This document shows, piece after piece, positions 47,946 through 59,229 of a stretch of 64,000 nt of DNA. How positions within the stretch are numbered: position 1 is the first letter of the stretch; each line of letters begins with the position of its first letter. The position numbers and the translations under genes were made by a program. Origin of the DNA: Coriaria nepalensis (lineage: Eukaryota > Streptophyta > Magnoliopsida > Cucurbitales > Coriariaceae); NCBI GenBank assembly GCA_027186245.1, contig CP114490.1, positions 201,001-265,000 on the forward strand, in the 5' to 3' direction. The notes beneath the pieces were generated by a model, which saw nothing but the letters and a program-made list of their open reading frames with translations, had not been told where the DNA came from and did not search any database.

Positions 47946-50900
47946 ATGTCTTCCTTGGTATCATCCCAATTTACGTACAAAGCTGACCAACTCTCATTTC
48001 TAACCCAAAGGCACTACTTCCTCCACTCTTTCCTCCCCAGAAAACCCAACCAAACAAACCCAACTCCACTAAAATCATCCCTCAAGGTAAAATGTGCAGC
48101 AGTGGGCAATGGCCTGTTCACCCAAACCAGCCCAGAAGTTCGTCGTATCGTTCCAGACAACAATCTAGGCCTTCCAACGGTCAAAATCGTCTACGTCGTC
48201 TTAGAAGCTCAATACCAATCTTCCCTAACAGCAGCAGTTCAATCCCTCAACAGGAACAAAAGGTACGCTTCCTTTGAAGTAGTAGGCTACTTAGTAGAAG
48301 AGCTGAGAGATGAAACCACTTACAAAATGTTTTGTAAAGATGTTGAGGATGCAAATATTTTTATTGGGTCTTTGATTTTCGTCGAGGAACTTGCGTTAAA
48401 AGTGAAATCTGCTGTCGAAAAAGAGCGGGACAGGCTAGATGCAGTTCTAGTCTTCCCTTCCATGCCTGAAGTAATGAGGCTTAACAAATTGGGCTCGTTT
48501 AGCATGGCCCAACTCGGCCAATCGAAAAGTCCCTTTTTCCAGCTTTTCAAGAAGAAGAAGCAATCTGCTGGGTTTGCAGATAGTATGTTAAAGCTTGTTA
48601 GAACATTGCCTAAGGTTTTGAAGTATTTGCCTAGTGATAAGGCTCAAGATGCTAGATTGTACATACTCAGTTTGCAGTTTTGGCTTGGTGGGTCCCCTGA
48701 TAATTTACAGAATTTCTTGAAAATGATTTCCGGGTCTTATGTCCCGGCCTTGAAAAGTACTAAGCTTGAGTATTCCGACCCGGTTTTGTTCCTGGACAGT
48801 GGAATTTGGCACCCTTTAGCTCCTTGTATGTATGATGATGTAAAGGAGTATTTAAATTGGTATGGAACTAGAAGGGATGCTAATGAGAAGCTTAAGGACA
48901 AAAATGCCCCTATAGTTGGATTGATTTTGCAGAGGAGTCATATAGTTACAGGGGATGAGTCTCACTATGTGGCTGTGATTATGGAGTTGGAAGCAAAGGG
49001 GGCTAAGGTTATACCACTTTTTGCAGGCGGGCTGGACTTTTCAGGCCCGGTCGAGAAGTTTTTGATCGATCCGGTCACAAAGAAGCCGTTTGTGAATTCA
49101 GTTATTTCTCTAACAGGTTTCGCATTGGTTGGCGGGCCGGCGAGACAGGACCATCCGAGGGCAATTGAGGCATTGATGAAGCTTGATGTTCCGTATATTG
49201 TCGCCCTGCCTTTGGTCTTTCAGACGACTGAGGAATGGCTTAATAGTACTTTGGGATTGCACCCGATTCAGGTTGCTTTGCAGGTTGCTCTTCCGGAACT
49301 TGATGGTGGTATGGAGCCTATTGTCTTTGCTGGACGGGACCCACGTACAGGCAAGAGAACCTTTTTCAAAATTTTTTTTTTTCAGTAGGTTAGTCCTTAG
49401 TACTTGCCGATAAACTCAAGATGCAATACTTATGTATAAAAAATCTTGTTTGCTTATTTTTATTGCAGGAAAATCTCATGCACTTCACAAGAGGGTGGAG
49501 CAGCTTTGTACCAGAGCAATCAGATGGGCAGAGCTTAAAAGGAAATCTAAGGTACTTGCTCATTGGCTTCATAATTTGATCAATTTGAGGATATACAAAT
49601 AGAACTACTTGACTGATTTATTATGTTTCACTGTTTCTGTTCCAATCATGAAGTTCACAAGTGTTTTCTTTTTCCATTTTCATTTTTGCAGGCTGAGAAG
49701 AGGCTAGCAATCACTGTCTTCAGTTTCCCACCAGACAAGGGAAATGTCGGAACAGCCGCATACTTAAACGTCTTTTCCTCCATCTACTCTGTCCTGAAAG
49801 ATCTCAAAAAAGACGGTTACAACCTCGACGGCCTTCCAGAATCTTCTGAAGCCCTCATAGAGGATGTGCTCCATGACAAAGAGGCCCAGTTCACCAGCCC
49901 GAATCTCAATGTTGCTTACAAAATGAACGTCCGAGAATACCAGAAACTAACTCCATATGCAACCGCACTTGAAGAGAATTGGGGAAAACCTCCTGGAAAT
50001 CTAAACTCAGACGGAGAGAATCTTTTGGTCTATGGAAAGCAATATGGAAATGTCTTCATAGGAGTACAACCTACTTTCGGATATGAAGGCGATCCTATGC
50101 GCCTTCTCTTCTCAAAATCGGCTAGCCCTCATCATGGCTTTGCTGCATACTATTCTTTTGTTGAGAAGATTTTCAAAGCAGATGCTGTTCTACATTTTGG
50201 TACTCATGGATCACTTGAGTTCATGCCGGGAAAACAAGTGGGAATGAGTGATGCTTGTTTTCCGGATAGCTTGATCGGGAATATTCCAAATGTGTACTAT
50301 TATGCGGCTAATAATCCATCAGAAGCCACCATTGCGAAGAGAAGAAGTTATGCCAATACAATCAGTTACTTGACCCCACCGGCTGAAAATGCCGGGCTTT
50401 ACAAGGGCCTTAAGCAGCTAAGCGAGCTTATCTCCTCCTACCAGTCACTTAAAGATACTGGCCGTGGGCCCCAGATTGTCAGCTCGATCATCAGCACAGC
50501 TAGACAATGCAATCTCGACAAGGACGTGGAGTTACCTGAAGAAGGAGTGGAAATCTCGGCGAAAGAACGGGATTTTGTAGTCGGGAAAGTATATTCCAAG
50601 ATCATGGAGATAGAATCTCGTCTTTTGCCATGTGGGCTCCACATCATTGGGGAGCCTCCATCAGCTATCGAGGCAGTGGCGACACTTGTTAACATCGCAG
50701 CGCTTGACCGTCCGGAAGAAGGAATTGTGTCCCTCCCGACAATATTAGCTGATACAGTCGGAAGAGAGATAGAAGATGTTTATAGAGGAAGTGACAAGGG
50801 AGTATTGAAAGATGTAGAGCTTCTCCGGCAAATAACCGAGGCATCCCGTGGGGCTGTTATGGCCTTTGTTGAGAAAACGACCAATAAGAAGGGCCAGGTC

Positions 50901-52597
50901 GTTGACGTGGCGGATAAACTCACCTCAATCCTTGGGTTCGGTATTAACGAGCCATGGGTCGAGTACTTGTCGAGCACGAAATTCTACCGGGCCGATAGGG
51001 AGAAGCTCAGAACATTGTTCGAGTTCTTAGGCGACTGTTTGAAGCTAGTAGTTATGGATAATGAGTTGGGCAGTTTAAAGCAAGCCTTGGAGGGTAAATT
51101 CGTTGAGCCGGGGCCTGGTGGTGACCCGATTAGGAACCCCAAAGTGTTGCCGACGGGAAAAAATATTCACGCCTTGGACCCACAAAGTATTCCAACAACG
51201 GCAGCAATGCAGAGTGCCAAGGTTGTTGTGGACCGGTTGGTCGAGCGGCAGAAGATTGATAATGGCGGGAAGTATCCGGAAACGGTTGCTCTCGTTTTGT
51301 GGGGAACGGATAATATTAAAACTTACGGGGAGTCTTTGGCTCAAGTGTTGTGGATGATCGGAGTGAGACCTGTAGCCGATGGCTTAGGTCGGGTCAACCG
51401 GGTCGAAGTGGTTAGTCTCGAAGAGCTTGGAAGGCCTAGGATTGATGTTGTCGTTAATTGCTCCGGAGTTTTCCGAGATCTCTTTATCAATCAGGTAGTT
51501 GACCGAATAGTTAACTACCTTTAACTAACTGTTTTATAACTTATTTTATTGACCCTTTTATTTTTGGGTTGTTGACAGATGAACCTGCTTGACCGGGCGG
51601 TTAAGATGGTGGCCGAGCTAGATGAGCCGGAGGATCAAAACTATATAAGAAAGCATGCTTTAGAACAAGCCAAGACTCTGGGAATCGAGGTTCGGGAAGC
51701 TGCAACTCGTATCTTCTCCAATGCTTCAGGATCCTACTCCTCCAACGTAAACCTTGCCGTGGAGAACTCTTCGTGGAACGACGAGAAGCAGCTCCAAGAC
51801 ATGTACTTGAGCCGGAAATCCTTTGCTTTCGATTCTGACGCTCCCGGTGTTGGAATGACCGAAAAACGGCAAGTTTTTGAGATGGCTCTTAGCACGGCTG
51901 ATGCCACTTTCCAGAACCTCGACTCCTCTGAGATCTCTCTAACTGATGTCAGCCACTACTTCGACTCGGACCCCACCAATCTTGTCCAGAATCTCAGGAA
52001 AGACGGCAAGAAGCCGAGCGCTTACATAGCTGATACCACCACTGCAAATGCACAGGTCAGAGCTGGACTTGTTGAAACTAGATTTATATGAGTTTGGGAA
52101 TTTATAAAAATCAATTAAACAGGGTTTTGCAATCTGTTAGGTGAACTCAGCCCGAGTCTATAGAATACCAGTTTGCTCAAATTCCAGTTTCAGTTGACTG
52201 ATCTAATTTTTCGTCTCAGGTACGTACGCTTTCCGAGACTGTCAGGCTCGATGCACGGACCAAGTTGTTGAACCCAAAATGGTATGAGGGAATGCTGTCG
52301 AGCGGGTATGAGGGTGTTCGGGAAATCGAGAAGAGGCTGACCAACACGGTCGGGTGGAGTGCAACTTCCGGGCAAGTGGACAACTGGGTCTATGAAGAAG
52401 CAAACACCACATTCATTCAAGATGAGGAGATGTTGAAGAGGTTGATGAACACGAACCCAAATTCGTTCAGGAAATTGGTTCAGACATTCTTGGAAGCTAA
52501 TGGAAGAGGTTATTGGGAAACTTCCGAGGAGAATGTTGAGAAGTTGAGGCAGTTGTACTCTGAAGTTGAAGACAAGATTGAAGGGATTGATCGGTGA
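47946..52597 (+). CDS. CHLH: magnesium chelatase subunit H (chlorophyll synthesis)
   Basis: Five exons: 47946-49350, 49469-49551, 49692-51494, 51579-52055 and 52220-52597. The protein is 1,381 aa, the same as I recall for Arabidopsis CHLH/GUN5. The first roughly 50 residues are Ser/Lys-rich without acids, fitting a chloroplast transit peptide. Recognisable motifs include [20 protein letters not shown] near the N-terminus, [20 protein letters not shown] in the porphyrin-binding region, and [19 protein letters not shown] across the first intron. The subunit binds protoporphyrin IX, and with CHLI and CHLD it inserts Mg, the first step to chlorophyll. It also takes part in plastid-to-nucleus signalling. 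Intron 1 starts with GC (ACAG|GCAAGA). Confidence 0.97.
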
Positions 52598-53049
52598 AAG
52601 TAAAACAAAATCTATTTTCAACTTGTTTGAGAAGATTGCAAAGGTCAAAAATAGTATCAACCTGAACAGCTGATTTTTACTTGAGGCGGCTCTTTTCCCT
52701 CTCTTTTCCCAACCAAGATGAACAGATGTAATAATAACTTCATGATTTGTTTTGAGTCTAGACGTGACTGGGATGTAATTATCGTTGTATCAGTACCTTC
52801 CCTTTTCCACATTTAATCTATTTCATTTCAGAGATTACCCTTCTTCTGTACTCTAAGACAAAACCTTGCATTGTGCGTTATAAGAATAAAAAACAACTCT
52901 CTTCTCATATATTTCATGAGCCAATGTAACAATATGAATACAGTTACGATTTCCCATCAGTAGTGTATGAATCATACAAAATCTACACAAAAATGACAAG
53001 GAGAAAAAAATTTGAGAAAGAAACACACAATTCCCCCTTTTTCAACGCA
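52598..53049. other. convergent 3' spacer CHLH/STELLO
   Basis: 450 bases between the two stop codons. It holds both 3' UTRs and nothing else that I can see. Confidence 0.6.
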
Positions 53050-55978
53050 TTAGACCAACTCCATCAGAAGAGGATCGCCTTCAGCCATTATTCTGATCAG
53101 CTTTATAAAATCTTCTTCGCTTGACACTTTCCATGGATGAACAGCCGGTACATGAACCGAATAAAGGGTGGACGAATTCAAACCCGGTGATAACATGGTT
53201 GTCCCGTTATAAACTGTTGTGCTTAAAACAGGGTCAAAATTTCGTACCGAATCCATAGACAAAAAGAACAGGGGTATTGCAACCTTGTGGTGAATGTCTA
53301 GGTTTCCAACTAGACTAAGAAGATCAAAAAAGTCGGGGACAAAGCGCCGAGGAATATAGAACACCTCAGAACTGCAAATTACAAGGCTTTGAGGATTTGT
53401 AACGTATTCCTTATAACTGACTTGGAAATGGCCCGGCATTGTCCTAACAACCTTGTTCACCATGTCTGCTTGTTTGGCAAACCAGTCCGAGCTTTCTGTT
53501 GAGACAGTTGTCCATGACTCGGAGACCTGAAAATCGATGCATTAAAAATTGGGTTAAGACCATAATACGTTTAGAAGCATAAAATAGCATCCAAGAATAT
53601 AGACTTGAAGCTTTTTTTTGCCTTATCTGTAATCCAGATTTTAGATTTGTCTGCTTGTAGAAGGTTCCAGTAATTAAGAATGGTATTATCCTGAAGAAAT
53701 AGAAACCCTTCTGCATCACTATATCTACTAAATATCTTGGGCAAGTACCTGTGAACATAATTAGAAACAATATAATAAGCGAATTATAAAGATGTGACAT
53801 ATGAACTAATTCCATCTAAAAGATAACAATAGGAGAAAACAGCTACACAATCCGGCATCCCATTTTCCTTTTCCAATCATTGTAGAAAAGAAATGTGAAA
53901 TAGCTTGCCGACAATAACATTTAGCCTAAAAATAACTCTAAGTGATCACCAATTCAAAAAACACGAACCCCTGGGAAAAAAAAAAAACCCTTTTTAGATA
54001 CTCTACACTGTATCCTAGACCTAAACTAAAGTTTCAAAACTGAACCAGATGAATCCTAAATGTTGATATTATTGAACATCTTCTGTTATGAATTTCTGTC
54101 TCATGTATATGTTGGATTTACGTATGTATTCAAATTTTTCCAAGCCCCATTTTCCACTCCACGGAATAATTGCATTTTAAATTCCCAAGTTTTAGCCCAT
54201 AAAACTTAAACCAGAATAAACATGAAACCGTAGCAAAAAATAACTATATGATACCATAAAAAGACTTACTTGTATACTTGATCTAACCGCCCTTCTTCAA
54301 CTACAAGGTCCGAATTCTTCTTCTCGGACAAAATAACGACGGTCTTAAAAATCCGCCCATAAAGCAATCTCCATTCCAAAGCCGTTCTTTCCACAGGCTC
54401 ACTACAAAACAAAATCAACACAACATTCCCAAAATTCTTCCTCCACTTAATCAAATTCCCAATCTCATAACTCACCGTTCCAATCTCTTCAACCCCAAGA
54501 TGAACAGAAGGAAACTTTTGAGGCACATATTCTTTTCGATCCCCATGTCCAATAGTAGCCCTTGGCCTATCCAATTCTAGTGACATCAACCTCGGCTGTT
54601 GATAGCGCACACCAATCAAATCTTGAAGCCAAGCGGCCGTGAATTTCACATCTTTTTCTGTCCAGAATCCCTCCTCTGCCATTACAAAGCTCAACTCTAA
54701 AATCTTTTCAAACAACCTATGAGTATTACTCGATCTCCATGAATTCAAGAATTTAATCAAACGACCCACATTTACATGAAGATCCTTTTCTTCCGAGAAA
54801 GGGTATGCTTCAATTCTATCATATCTATGAAGCGTAGGGGGATAAACTACAACATAACCCCCAATTTCCCACAAAAGTCTTTGTGCCCAATATCCTCTTA
54901 AGATATCAGAAGCCATTGAGCTAATAGAAACCGGAAGCATCAAAGCCCAAAATGCAGAGGTATGATATAAAGTATTGAAAGAATTGATCGGAACCATCAT
55001 ACCTTGAGATAAAGCCACTTTTGGGGCATGTTCATTAAACCGAATATCAAATGCTTCTAAACTTGTTTTTCGTGTGAAATAAAACAAGGAATCCACATCT
55101 GGAAGCCCATTTGAAATCCCTTGTTGTATAAATTGCTTCCCTCCAAAAACTTCAGTGTAAAACTCTTCTTGTGAAATTTCACCCACATTCTCTAATGGCA
55201 ATCCCCTAGGCCAAACCGATCTCTGCCCAAAATGGATATAAGGGTTTACAATCGTTCTATTTGGGTTTTCGTGGCTGTATTGCAAAATAATATCTTGCCT
55301 AGCACCCTCACCTACTAATTCAACATCAAAATGTTTACCTAAATCTGAATCGATCACTTCCCCACGATCATCTGCATCGAAGATTTTCTTTGCCCCATGC
55401 TGAATCGCAAACAAATACCCGACATTTTTCCTAACATAGGAATCATACGGAAGAAAATCTATGACCCGGAACCCCAGCTTAGCTTGCTGTTCTAAGGACA
55501 AGAAAACCGCACCTTTTAAGCTCCAATCGGAAGGCGTTTTGGAATTTCCGATTGCTAGAACCTGCCATCCTCTTAGCTTGACGAGCTTCTGGATCGAATC
55601 CGTCGGGTAATTTGATACGGAGACAATGATCCATTGCTCGGAACGAAGATCCGGGTAGAAAGATGACTTAGCGGGAATGGAAGGGACAGAATTCCACTCG
55701 ATTTTGGGAAGTTGGATTTTGTCAAGGGTTGTGGCCTGAGATTGGAAGCGGAGGAGAGTGTCACTGTAGCCGATATTGCGGAGGAAGAAGACGGCGATAA
55801 TGGAGACGATTAGGAGCAGAATTGTGACGATTTTATAGAAATTTTCAGAAACCCATGGGGAGAAATCTAGGTTTTTGTGCCGAGAGAAACGATTTGGATG
55901 AAGAGTCGGCAGAGTAGCGTTTCTGATCTGGGTTTTTGGCGACTTGGGGGTAGTTGTTGAACGTTCTTGGACCAACAT
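53050..55978 (-). CDS. STELLO-type Golgi glycosyltransferase (DUF288)
   Basis: Three exons, 55978-54270, 53748-53622 and 53526-53050, giving 770 aa against about 771 in Arabidopsis STL1. The cytoplasmic tail is basic, with one signal-anchor helix at about 50-66 (IVTILLLIVSIIAVFFL). The lumenal region begins with the DUF288 domain (SEQWIIVSVSNYPTDSIQKL, then IFDADDRGEVIDSDLG). The C-terminal part has LNYWNLLQADKSKIW and ends MAEGDPLLMELV. STELLO proteins sit in the Golgi with cellulose synthase subunits and help assemble and export the complex. Intron 2 begins with GC (GATAAG|GCAAAA). The conserved K of ITDK and the following VSESW set both borders. It lies at the position expected from Arabidopsis At2g41770. 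Confidence 0.93.
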
Positions 55979-56490
55979 TTGAATCGATCCAGAGAAAAGA
56001 AAAGAAAAAGCCGAACTTGAATTTTCACTGTTTAAACTTCAGTTCCCTCCTCCGTCCTAGATTGCCTGAGAATTATGTTATTTGATTCGCTTGTCTAACT
56101 GAGCTTTGACTTGGTGCTAAAGCAAGCGCTGTGTTACAATTTGGGGTCAAAGAGACAGGTTTGCCGACAGTTAATAATAATGGATCGGTAGGGTTTCTCT
56201 TTTCTTTAGCTTTAACTTCAAGTCTTGAATGCAATTATGAAATATATCTAGTTGTAGTTTGGTCTGCTGGACGGTCTGTGTCTTTCTTCTTTTCCATTCA
56301 TTTTACTTAATTATTTCTCAGATTAATGATGGTCTTTTTGAAGTCATTACTCTTAACTTAAGATCTAGTTGCACGAATTGATTGAGAAAAGGCTTTTTTG
56401 TTTTTGTTTTGTTTTAGGGCTTGTCTGAGCCCAAGTCAAGTAGTAAAAGCTTTGAGGCCCAACATTAAGATTCATGTGTATACAACTATT
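55979..56490. other. divergent spacer STELLO/U3
   Basis: STELLO leader and promoter, T-rich stretches. No other feature is recognised. Confidence 0.5.
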
Positions 56491-56491
56491 T

Positions 56492-56537
56492 TTTCCACAT
56501 CGACGAACAAGAGTAGCAAAAGCCTCCACTTAATAAT
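56492..56537 (+). promoter_or_regulatory. upstream sequence element and TATA-like box of the U3 gene
   Basis: TTTCCACATCG (ending 56502) matches nine of eleven positions of the plant snRNA upstream element RTCCCACATCG. A TATA-like TTAATAAT lies at about 56530-56537, about 27 bases downstream of it and about 22 to 28 bases before the RNA start. In plants, spacing near 24 bp gives RNA polymerase III and about 34 bp gives polymerase II, so the Pol III type is favoured here. Confidence 0.65.
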
Positions 56538-56557
56538 ACTCATTCCCTGTTTAAAGC

Positions 56558-56775
56558 ACGACCTTACTTGAACAGGATCTGTTCTATAGGCTCGTACTTC
56601 TGTCTTCTTGAGATATAGAGAGACAGGAATCCAACTCTGGTGGATGAATCATGACCGTGCGATCAGAGCGTGATTAACGGCTTTGTTCCTCCAGCGGATC
56701 ACCTGGGCTGTAGAGGATCGTTCTTAGTTGAGCTTGCTCACCTGAGATGGTCGCACGGTTGTCTGACAGAGTTCT
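56558..56775 (+). ncRNA. U3 small nucleolar RNA
   Basis: The RNA starts ACGACCTTACTTGAACAGG, as plant U3 does. Box A (GGATCTGTTCTATAGG, 56575-56590), the C'-like GGATGAATCATGACC (about 56640), box B (GAGCGTGA, about 56666), box C (GAGGATCGTTCTTAG, about 56714) and box D (GTCTGA, 56761-56766) are all in order. Long inverted stretches fit the usual 3' domain. A T5 run at 56782-56786 can end Pol III transcription. U3 guides early cleavages of the 18S precursor in the nucleolus by pairing with pre-rRNA through its 5' domain. Everything needed appears intact. The exact 3' end is uncertain by several bases. Confidence 0.9.
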
Positions 56776-56781
56776 CCCATA

Positions 56782-56786
56782 TTTTT
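56782..56786 (+). terminator. T5 run, likely Pol III terminator of U3
   Basis: Five T residues about 15 bases beyond box D, at the place where a Pol III-transcribed plant U3 gene ends. Confidence 0.6.
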
Positions 56787-56974
56787 ATCTCTAACCTCGA
56801 TTTTTGATTTGGAGATCCCCTCGATAAGAAGTTAGACATTAAAAATATGTAAATTTTTCTCATATATATAAAAATAATGTTTCCCTTACAGACTTACATA
56901 GCTCACACTAATCATCAGAAGAAAAACTCAAACCCATGATTAGATTATTAAATATTACCCCATCAACCAATAAT

Positions 56975-58268
56975 TTAAGAGGCTATAAAAACTTTAACAT
57001 CATCCAGAACCGGCCCACACAGATGTCCATAATCATGCAACCTCGTATGGTAATGAGAACTGAGAAAGGTTAACCTCGTCCTACTCGAAAGCGCTTGAAA
57101 CGTAAAACTCCCCGTTTTATACCCTCCTCTTCCTGTAGAAACATAGCCGAGTTTAAATGACTGATTACCAGCAAAAGCTTGGACCTCCATGGAACCATGG
57201 CAGACAGTCTTGGAATCTCCAATGGTGAAACTGAGGTTGTACTGCCTGTTTGGAAGTGTTCTTATGATCTGGGCGATTGCACTTTCTCTCCCTGCAACTA
57301 ATTCAATGGCGGCAAACCCTTTTGGGACGAAGAAGTGCTTGCTGTCTATATATTTTACTGGTTTTAGGGATTCTATTATCCATCCTGCTAGTGGTGAGAC
57401 TAGGTCTTGTCGTTTTGGAGGAAGAAGGATTCCTGTCGAGAAGTTTTTGAAGACATGAGGGCCCGCTTCAAACCCACCATTTTTCACTAGGTTACCTGCA
57501 TGCATGCAAAGAGTCTCCTTCTAATCAGTATTTGCGTTGGATGAAAATGGACAAAATTAAATCTTGTGGGGGGTGAGTAGAATTAATGATATAAAATATA
57601 GAAGGTCACCTTTGGTGTACACAGCTGGCAATATCTCCTTGATGGCAATGGCATCCAAGAGGGGTCCACAAGCGGGGTCCTCCTGAATTCCAGGGTTATG
57701 AAATGTGACCTTGACGATCTTCGAAACAGCCTTGAAGGCCCAAGCATACGTGTCACCTCCATCGCTGCTGTACAATGTCTGAATCGACAGATCAGCAGAA
57801 TGACGTGGCACAGAGACCCTTAACACCTCATCTTGGGCGCAAGTCCTTGTGGCCCCAAACGTGAGGGAGTAGGTCGAACCCGGATTGACCCTCACGTACT
57901 GAGAGATCGAACCCTCGTTGCCTAGCCTCACAGCGTGGGTCCCACGTGGGATGGCGAAGTAGAAGCCACCTGGCTGCGGCCCACCCGATACGTACTCCAC
58001 AAGGCCCTTCATTTCCCACTTTGGGAGGGAGTACTTGCCAACGATCACTGTTTTGTTCAGGTTTGAAGCCTTGGGTGATTCCTCAAACTCTCCATTCGGA
58101 AGCACAGCTAGAAAAGAGAAGATACAATCTTAAGCTTAAAGAAAGGAAGGGGACAACGTAATAAGATCAACCAGAAGATGTGTTTTGCTTACCGTCGAGA
58201 TGACGATTCACGGTTGCAGAAACAAAGCCATTAATGGATGCGAAGAGAAGGAATAGAAACAAAGTCAT
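56975..58268 (-). CDS. DUF642 secreted cell-wall protein
   Basis: Three exons, 58268-58193, 58107-57610 and 57495-56975, giving 364 aa. The first exon is a signal peptide (MTLFLFLLFASINGFVSA). Two similar beta-sandwich (galactose-binding-like) domains follow. The first contains NGEFEESP, WEMKGLVEYVSGG and CGPLLDAIAIKEI. The second contains NGGFEAGP, VPKGFAAIELVAG and CGPVLDDVKVF. This duplicated layout and size are typical of DUF642. Proteins of the family are found in the apoplast, bind wall polysaccharides and interact with pectin methylesterases. The intron positions are those expected. It lies between STELLO and a CDPK, as At2g41800/At2g41810 do in Arabidopsis by my recollection. Confidence 0.93.
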
Positions 58269-59220
58269 GGTGATAGTATTCTGGCAGTGGAAGAAGACGA
58301 AGACGATAGCAAACTATAAGAGTAACAAGAGTGCTGCTAAAACTATGGGGTTATATAGTAAACATTGAATCTAGTTTCAAAGCAAAGACAGCGAAAGTAT
58401 GCACGAAATAAGCCGTGAATCAGTGCAATGAATGTGTCAAGTCAAGCTGCAGTCTGCAATTTTCTATCTGTTTTCGATAGCATTAGCCATTAGCATATGA
58501 GCATTGATTGACTTTGCCGTGATTTACTCTTCGAAGCCACAATTTCCAAGTACATGTCCCACGTTGATTTGATTAAATTATCGTCACATGGCACTTGTTG
58601 AATCATAATACATATTGAATCAGAAGATCGAAAATTAATGAACTTTATGAGATCTCGAATCTCGATCGAGGGTTACCCTCATGAGCAGGCTGCAGTACAA
58701 ATTGGATGCATAAGCGTTGACTAATCAACCGACATGCACTCGATCTGCATGTGCCTCACTCACCGTACCAATTAGGTACCGACAGTACTTACCTCTTTAC
58801 GAAGATTGGGGTGGTGAAATTTTGACTTCTTATAGGTTGTAGAGTGAAGATTGTAGATAGTCATATGGGTGTCTATGATTATAGAAGAGAGATACCACAT
58901 GGGTCTTCTTTTTCTTTTGATGATTTTATTGATTGTTGAGTGTCCTTCTATAAAGTATACACCTATCATTAGCTTGAAATAATTTGGACAAGATCGATAA
59001 TATAACATATGATCTAAATTAAACAGTTCAAAACAATGCAAGTAATGGGCTTTTATCATAAAATAATATTCCGATAATTTAATGTAAATTTATTGTTTAA
59101 TTTATTGACTGTAGAACAAGGATCTAATAAGATTTCCGTCCCATTAGTCTTTACAATGTCTATTATAAGATTTTTTTATAAATCTTTAGCAAACAAAATT
59201 AGTAAACTGCTTCATTCTCT
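58269..59220. other. intergenic upstream of DUF642
   Basis: DUF642 promoter side, then AT-rich sequence up to the LINE relic. No gene is recognised. Confidence 0.55.
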
Positions 59221-59229
59221 TATCTTGGG

